The position numbers and the translations under genes are program-made. A stretch of DNA of 8,312 bases from Coriobacteriales bacterium (GTDB taxonomy: Bacteria; Actinomycetota; Coriobacteriia; Coriobacteriales; UBA8131), in NCBI GenBank assembly GCA_031254255.1, contig JAIRUT010000153.1, positions 1-8,312 of the forward strand, written 5' to 3'. Within the stretch, counting starts at the first letter, position 1. Every line of letters begins with the position of its first letter. Under the pieces are notes generated by a model. That model was not told the DNA's origin, did no database searches, and saw only the letters and a program-made list of their open reading frames with translations. Below, piece after piece: positions 4,503 to 8,312 of the stretch.

Positions 4503-6824
4503 TTGGATGTTTTGGTTACCAGTCTGCGCTCCTGCAATGAGCGGCGGGCCTTTGGATTGGAGCGCCTTGGTATCAAAACCCTGCGTGACCTACTCAGGCA
4601 TTATCCAATCCGTTACAACGATTTCTCCCAAGCACTGAAGATCATCGATGCCCCTTTGGGCGAGCGTGTTAGCATATTAGCTCACATCCATGAGGTCAAG
4701 ACCAAGAGGCCGCGTCCGCGTTTGTTGATAATTGAAGCCACTTTAACTGATGAGACGGGAATGTTCATTGCTTCCTGGTTCAATCAACCATGGTTGATAA
4801 AGCAGCTGCAGCCTGGTATGGAGCTCTTCTGCCTTGGCAAGATGGAGCATTCCTATGGTTACCGACGGATGTCCAGCCCATTGTTCGTCAATGTCGAGGA
4901 AGACCAAAAAACTGACATCCAGCCGGTTTATCGGGCCAACTCAGATATCAGCCTCGGCTGGATTCGCCGCTTGATCAACGAAGCCTTGGATGCCCTGGAT
5001 GCTCTGGAAGTCTCGGGGCCTACAGACGCTGCAGGTTCAGTGGATTTCGCAGGGGCAAAGCCAAAGTCGGCAGCAAGTTCCCGCAAGGTGCATATATCCG
5101 AGCATTTTGCAATGGCAGCATCAACGGTCCCAGGTGCGACAACTGGGTTTCAAATTGCGCTATTGGACCCACTGCCGCCCATTTTGCGGGTACATAAATC
5201 CTTGATGTCCAGGCGCGGGGCTTTGCGGGAGATACATCTGCCTCAGAGCATGCAATCTGTGCAAGCTGCGCGCAAACGTTTAGCCTTTGAAGAAGTATTT
5301 CTCCTTCAGCTATTTCTCCAACAAAGACGTATTGCCCTGACAGCTGAGGCCATTGCTTCGGGGAAGTCACGGGCCATGAATGTTGAGACTTCAGCTTCTG
5401 GGTCTGTCATTGCTGAGCTCAATAGGCTGCTGCCTTTCACCCTGACCTCGGACCAAGTCAGGGCCACTTCTGAGATCCTCAGTGACCTTGCCATCCCGGC
5501 TCCGGCCAACCGGATCCTGTTGGGCGATGTCGGTTCTGGAAAGACCATCGTTGCCCTGCATGCCCTTTTGGTTGCCGCTGACAACAAACTGCAGGCGGCC
5601 ATGATGGCACCAACCGAGATCCTCGCCGAACAATATGCCTCCCAGCTTGGGCCGATGCTTGATACTTTGGGCATTCCCTGGGTTTTGCTGACCTCCTCAA
5701 CACCGCCTGCCAAGCGCCGGGACATACTGCAAAAATTGGCTCACGGTGAGGCGAGCATAGCCTTTGGCACACACGCCCTGATCGAGTCGGAGGTAATATT
5801 TGCTGATTTAGCATTGGTTGTGATTGACGAGCAGCATCGCTTTGGGGTCGCTCAACGCGATGCCCTGCGCCAAAAGGGAACGGCGGTCAATTATTTGGCC
5901 ATGACTGCCACACCAATACCGCGTTCGTTGGCGCTGACACTTTATGGCGATTTTGACTGCTCGTTTATTCGCTCCCGTCCGCAGGCAAAGACGCGCCGGA
6001 CAACCAAACTCATCCGTAAGGACCAGCTGGCTGAGGCCTACGAGGCGGTTGCCAAAGCCCTCGGGCGGGGCGAGCAAGCCTATATAGTTTGTCCGTTGAT
6101 TGGCGAGAAGAAGAATTCCCAGCAGCATTCTCAGCAGCGGATCGTAGATGGCAGCGAATCCGTGAATTTGGATGATAGCTTCGATGAGGAAAGCGATCCT
6201 CCGGAGCTGATCACAGAGTTCAGCCCGGAGATGGATAACGTGAACATCCGGGCGGCGCAAAAGGAGCGGGACTATCTGGCCAGGCAGGTCTTCCCAAACA
6301 GCAAAGTGGCTTTGCTTACCAGCCGATTGAAGAACTCAGAGAAGCAAGATATCATGAAGGGGTTTCGAGCTGGGAATATTGATGTTCTCGTGTCCACAAC
6401 GGTTGTGGAGGTCGGGATCGATGTCCCGAATGCCACGGTCATGGTCATCCAGGATGCCGACCGCTTCGGGCTCTCGCAGCTCCACCAATTGCGCGGTCGT
6501 GTCGGGCGTGGTCAGAAGGATGGGCAGATTTGCCTGGTATCCTCCTCAGCTTCAACGGATGCTTTGGAGAGGCTGGTTAGCCTGACTCAGACCGAGGATG
6601 GTTTTGAACTAGCGGAGATCGACCTGGCCTTGCGGCGTGAAGGTGATGTCACGGGCAGCCGTCAACATGGGACGGCGGCGTTGAAACTGGTGCAGGTGAT
6701 CCGGGATGCCGATCTGATCAGCGAGGCCTTTCGGGAAGCTCAGGCATTGCTCAAGGACGACCCCGGTTTGGAGTCTCCGGAACATGCACTTTTGCGCTAT
6801 GAAGTAGGGCTTTTATGCGAATAA
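4503..6824 (+). CDS. recG: ATP-dependent DNA helicase RecG
   Basis: A superfamily 2 helicase that remodels stalled replication forks and branch-migrates Holliday junctions. It has 773 residues from TTG 4503 (781 if TTG 4479 is used). The order is an N-terminal helix-hairpin-like region (FGLERLGIKTLRDLLRHYP, about 17-35), an OB-fold wedge domain (about 55-150), helicase domain 1 and helicase domain 2. Seen: Walker A GDVGSGKT (341-348), DEQHRFG (442-448), TATPIPRSLA (468-477), STTVVEVGIDVPNA (631-644) and QLHQLRGRVGRG (659-670). A C-terminal TRG region holds LALRREGDVTGSRQHG. Oddities: the usual HGR(M/L) of motif IV reads TSRL (606-609). There is a Ser/Ala/Lys-rich insertion in the wedge-linker region (about 170-198) and a longer acidic Gln/Ser insertion (about 537-582) in helicase domain 2. 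All essential ATPase motifs are intact. The end overlaps rsmD by 10 bases. Confidence 0.95.
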   Translation: MDVLVTSLRSCNERRAFGLERLGIKTLRDLLRHYPIRYNDFSQALKIIDAPLGERVSILAHIHEVKTKRPRPRLLIIEATLTDETGMFIASWFNQPWLIKQLQPGMELFCLGKMEHSYGYRRMSSPLFVNVEEDQKTDIQPVYRANSDISLGWIRRLINEALDALDALEVSGPTDAAGSVDFAGAKPKSAASSRKVHISEHFAMAASTVPGATTGFQIALLDPLPPILRVHKSLMSRRGALREIHLPQSMQSVQAARKRLAFEEVFLLQLFLQQRRIALTAEAIASGKSRAMNVETSASGSVIAELNRLLPFTLTSDQVRATSEILSDLAIPAPANRILLGDVGSGKTIVALHALLVAADNKLQAAMMAPTEILAEQYASQLGPMLDTLGIPWVLLTSSTPPAKRRDILQKLAHGEASIAFGTHALIESEVIFADLALVVIDEQHRFGVAQRDALRQKGTAVNYLAMTATPIPRSLALTLYGDFDCSFIRSRPQAKTRRTTKLIRKDQLAEAYEAVAKALGRGEQAYIVCPLIGEKKNSQQHSQQRIVDGSESVNLDDSFDEESDPPELITEFSPEMDNVNIRAAQKERDYLARQVFPNSKVALLTSRLKNSEKQDIMKGFRAGNIDVLVSTTVVEVGIDVPNATVMVIQDADRFGLSQLHQLRGRVGRGQKDGQICLVSSSASTDALERLVSLTQTEDGFELAEIDLALRREGDVTGSRQHGTAALKLVQVIRDADLISEAFREAQALLKDDPGLESPEHALLRYEVGLLCE

Positions 6825-7507
6825 TAGCTGGAGAATTTGGTGGGCAGAGGTTGAGGTCACTGCCTGGCGCCCAGACGCGACCAACAGCTGATCGAGTGCG
6901 TGAGGCCTGGGCCTCGAGTGTCGGATCATTGCGAGGCGGTGGGTTTTCGGATGCTCGAGTGCTGGATGCTTTTGCCGGTAGCGGGGCGTTAGGATTGGAA
7001 GCACTATCGCGGGGCGCAGACTCTATCGTCTTCATAGAACGTTCCAAGGAGGCTTGTCGGGTAATCGCAGCTAACATCAGCAGTCTCATTCTGGATGAAG
7101 CTGGAGCTGAGCGAGTCAAACTCATCCAGGCTGATGCTTTGATGCCAGGGACCATTGACCAACTTGTTAAGGGTGCTCCCTTTGACCTGGTCTTCTTGGA
7201 TCCGCCCTACGCCATGAAGATGAATCGAATCAGCGAGCTGCTTCAGAGACTTGCTGATTCAGGCCTGCTGGCTCCGGATTGTCTGATCTGCTACGAGTGT
7301 GCTCAAAGCCCGAGCCAGTCCAGTGCTGCTGCCAATAGTGCTGCTACCAAGCATGGTAAGAGTAACAGGGGCGATGGGGGCGCTGAACGAGACTCCAAAG
7401 ATCCGAGTATAGTGGTAAATGGTCTAAACATGATATCCTGCAAGCGTTATGGAACGACAAATTTGGAATACTATCGTTTGCGTAGTCCGCATGACCTGCA
7501 AGAATAG
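6815..7507 (+). CDS. rsmD: 16S rRNA (guanine966-N2)-methyltransferase RsmD
   Basis: An S-adenosylmethionine-dependent enzyme that methylates G966 of 16S rRNA during 30S assembly. Seen: MRIIAGEFGGQRL and RPTADRVREAWAS (22-34), the family N-terminus. The SAM-binding motif is VLDAFAGSGALGLEALSRGA (49-68), the acidic ribose-binding region IVFIERSKEA is at 71-80, and the catalytic motif is LDPPYA (128-133). The C-terminal KRYGTTNLEYYRL (210-222) is the usual closing strand pair. The 230 residues exceed the usual roughly 185-200 because a Ser/Ala/Asn/Gly-rich hydrophilic segment (about 164-200) is inserted between the last two strands. The ATG lies inside the end of recG, with GTAGGG 5 nt upstream, so coupled translation is likely. 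The next gene, coaD, follows after 23 nt, an arrangement common in bacteria. Confidence 0.95.
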   Translation: MRIIAGEFGGQRLRSLPGAQTRPTADRVREAWASSVGSLRGGGFSDARVLDAFAGSGALGLEALSRGADSIVFIERSKEACRVIAANISSLILDEAGAERVKLIQADALMPGTIDQLVKGAPFDLVFLDPPYAMKMNRISELLQRLADSGLLAPDCLICYECAQSPSQSSAAANSAATKHGKSNRGDGGAERDSKDPSIVVNGLNMISCKRYGTTNLEYYRLRSPHDLQE

Positions 7508-7530
7508 AAAACTAGCGAAAGTGAGGCAAA

Positions 7531-8022
7531 ATGTCACGAGCACTGATTCCAGGAACCTATGATCCGCTGACTCTTGGTCACTTGGACATCATTGTACGTT
7601 CTGCTCAGCTTTTTGATACTGTTGTGGTTGCTGTATCTCATTCCCAGCAAAAGGGTAGCAACGGGCCTCTGTTTAGCCTTGAGGAGCGTGTTGGTTTCAT
7701 CAAGGATGCCACACGGCATTTGGATAATGTTGAAGTCTCTCCCTTTTCTAATCTTTTGGTTGACTTTGCAGTTCAATCCGGCGCCCAAACGATTGTCAAG
7801 GGCTTGCGGGCCCTGACAGATTTCGAGTCGGAATTTCAGCAGGCTTCGATCAACTATTGCCTTAATCCAAACATTGAGACGGTCTTCGTGATGTCTACGC
7901 CGGCAAATATGTATTTGTCGTCATCCATGGTCAAGGAAGTGTCACAATTAGGTGGCCGTATCAGTGACTGGGTCACCCCAAAAGTCGAGGAAGCCATGCT
8001 TACCCGTAGTCCCAGAGCATAG
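7531..8022 (+). CDS. coaD: Phosphopantetheine adenylyltransferase (CoaD, PPAT)
   Basis: Catalyses the penultimate step of coenzyme A synthesis, moving AMP from ATP to 4'-phosphopantetheine to give dephospho-CoA. It is a nucleotidyltransferase of the (T/H)xGH superfamily. The 163 residues match the family's usual ~160. Seen: PGTYDPLTLGHLDII (7-21) with the nucleotide-binding T14-x-G16-H17; VVVAVSHS (31-38); KGLRALTDFESEFQQA (90-105) with the substrate-binding Lys/Arg; IETVFVMS (115-122); and LSSSMVKE (129-136), the ISSTxVR-like ATP-binding motif. The ATG has GTGAGG 4 nt upstream. No insertion is present, unlike its operon neighbours. It appears to be the last gene of the plus-strand operon. 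Confidence 0.97.
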   Translation: MSRALIPGTYDPLTLGHLDIIVRSAQLFDTVVVAVSHSQQKGSNGPLFSLEERVGFIKDATRHLDNVEVSPFSNLLVDFAVQSGAQTIVKGLRALTDFESEFQQASINYCLNPNIETVFVMSTPANMYLSSSMVKEVSQLGGRISDWVTPKVEEAMLTRSPRA

Positions 8023-8042
8023 CGGCCGCAGATTTAAGTTCC

Positions 8043-8088
8043 ATACAACAACTCCATATTTCAACCCGAAGGCTGAACCTTGTTGTAT
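8043..8088 (+). terminator. Long hairpin after coaD, possible transcription end
   Basis: ATACAACAA (8043-8051) pairs with TTGTTGTAT (8080-8088), a perfect 9-bp stem. Inside it lies a second stem, TTCAACC (8060-8066) with GGCTGAA (8071-8077), one mismatch, closed by a CGAA tetraloop. It starts 20 nt after the coaD stop codon. The 3' flank (ACATGCAGC) has no T-run, so an intrinsic terminator is not shown; it may be a 3'-end stabiliser or a factor-dependent end. Confidence 0.4.
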
Positions 8089-8136
8089 ACATGCAGCAAA
8101 CAACTGACAAATCCGTGCATATAAGTCGCCAGCAAA

Positions 8137-8174
8137 ATTTAAATTAATTCGGGAAAGATTTAAATTAATTTGGG
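8137..8174. repeat. Two 17-bp AT-rich direct repeats with 21-bp period
   Basis: ATTTAAATTAATTCGGG (8137-8153) and ATTTAAATTAATTTGGG (8158-8174) differ by one base and are 21 bp apart, two helical turns. A further AATTAATT follows at 8181-8188. They lie 20-57 bp upstream of the -35 box at 8194, where an UP element or activator/repressor sites would sit. Confidence 0.75.
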
Positions 8175-8193
8175 TTTGGCAATTAATTAATAC

Positions 8194-8223
8194 TTGAAAA
8201 AGCATAGTGTGCTTATTTACAAT
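8194..8223 (+). promoter_or_regulatory. Promoter for the gene at the right edge
   Basis: TTGAAA (8194-8199), an 18-nt spacer, then TACAAT (8218-8223): five of six consensus bases in each box. The spacer holds an imperfect palindrome, AAGCA-tagtg-TGCTT (8200-8214), possibly an operator. Transcription would begin near 8230, leaving a leader of about 50 nt before the start codon at 8279. The upstream AT-rich repeats could act as an UP element. Confidence 0.6.
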
Positions 8224-8264
8224 ACTACGTTGAGGTGTAGTGATCAGTTTTGGATAGTTTTATT

Positions 8265-8271
8265 GAGGAGG
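8265..8271 (+). promoter_or_regulatory. Ribosome binding site of the right-edge gene
   Basis: GAGGAGG ends 7 nt before TTG at 8279. The ATG at 8272 in another frame directly abuts the motif, too close for initiation, so the TTG is the more likely start. Confidence 0.5.
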
Positions 8272-8278
8272 ATGGATT

Positions 8279-8312
8279 TTGTCATACTTGATTTCTGCTC
8301 AGAATCTGTGTA
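8279..8312 (+). CDS. Start of an unidentified gene (first 11 codons)
   Basis: From TTG 8279 the frame reads MSYLISAQNLC and stays open to the window edge. It follows a good promoter and a strong ribosome binding site at proper spacing. The MxxLIxAQNL pattern resembles the first strand of ABC-type ATP-binding proteins (for example ABC-F translation factors), where such a strand precedes the A-loop and Walker A. With only 11 residues this is a hint, not an identification. The alternative ATG at 8272 (MDFVILDFCSESV) is also open but sits against the ribosome binding site. Confidence 0.4.
   Translation, partial: MSYLISAQNLC

Noticed and set aside
5808..6260. A 150-residue open frame on the minus strand opposite recG
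   Set aside because: It covers essential RecG helicase motifs on the other strand and has no recognisable domain of its own.
1..8312. A novel defence, mobile or biosynthetic system
   Set aside because: All long genes fall in known families with conserved housekeeping order; no transposase, integrase, nuclease-effector pair, toxin-antitoxin pair or att-like repeats were seen.

Overview
The window looks like ordinary chromosomal DNA of a Gram-positive bacterium. The gene order Asp23/YloU - fakA (DAK2/YloV) - recG - rsmD - coaD is a conserved housekeeping block in Actinomycetota, and partly in Bacillota. Base composition is near balanced by eye. Several starts are GTG or TTG behind strong purine-rich ribosome binding sites. 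Conserved enzymes carry serine/alanine/charged loop insertions of a kind often seen in actinobacterial proteins. A Coriobacteriia-like or related actinobacterial origin is my best guess, but this is inference and the sequence does not settle it.

Left part (1-1995, minus strand): a two-gene unit. A stand-alone homocysteine S-methyltransferase-family protein (955-1995) is followed, with a one-base TAATG overlap, by a DHA2-type MFS transporter whose C-terminal part lies beyond the window (955 down to 1). Its promoter should lie in the intergenic stretch at about 2000-2182, which also carries the promoter of the opposite operon and a 7-bp-arm inverted repeat.

Centre and right (2183-8022, plus strand): an Asp23/Gls24-family protein (GTG start), a 180-bp spacer with a pentamer repeat and two hairpins, the fatty-acid-kinase subunit FakA (TTG start), the branch-migration helicase RecG (TTG start), the 16S rRNA methyltransferase RsmD (overlapping recG by 10 bases) and phosphopantetheine adenylyltransferase CoaD. 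These serve fatty acid activation, DNA repair, ribosome maturation and coenzyme A synthesis. They are probably largely co-transcribed, though the 180-bp and 91-bp gaps could hold extra promoters.

Right end (8023-8312): an AT-rich intergenic region with a long hairpin after coaD, two 17-bp direct repeats 21 bp apart, a good promoter with a small palindrome in its spacer, and the first 11 codons of another gene. No RNA gene, CRISPR array, insertion sequence or phage feature was seen. I do not find a new multi-gene system. The most unusual items are the altered homocysteine methyltransferase coupled to an exporter-like MFS protein, and the structured leader before fakA.
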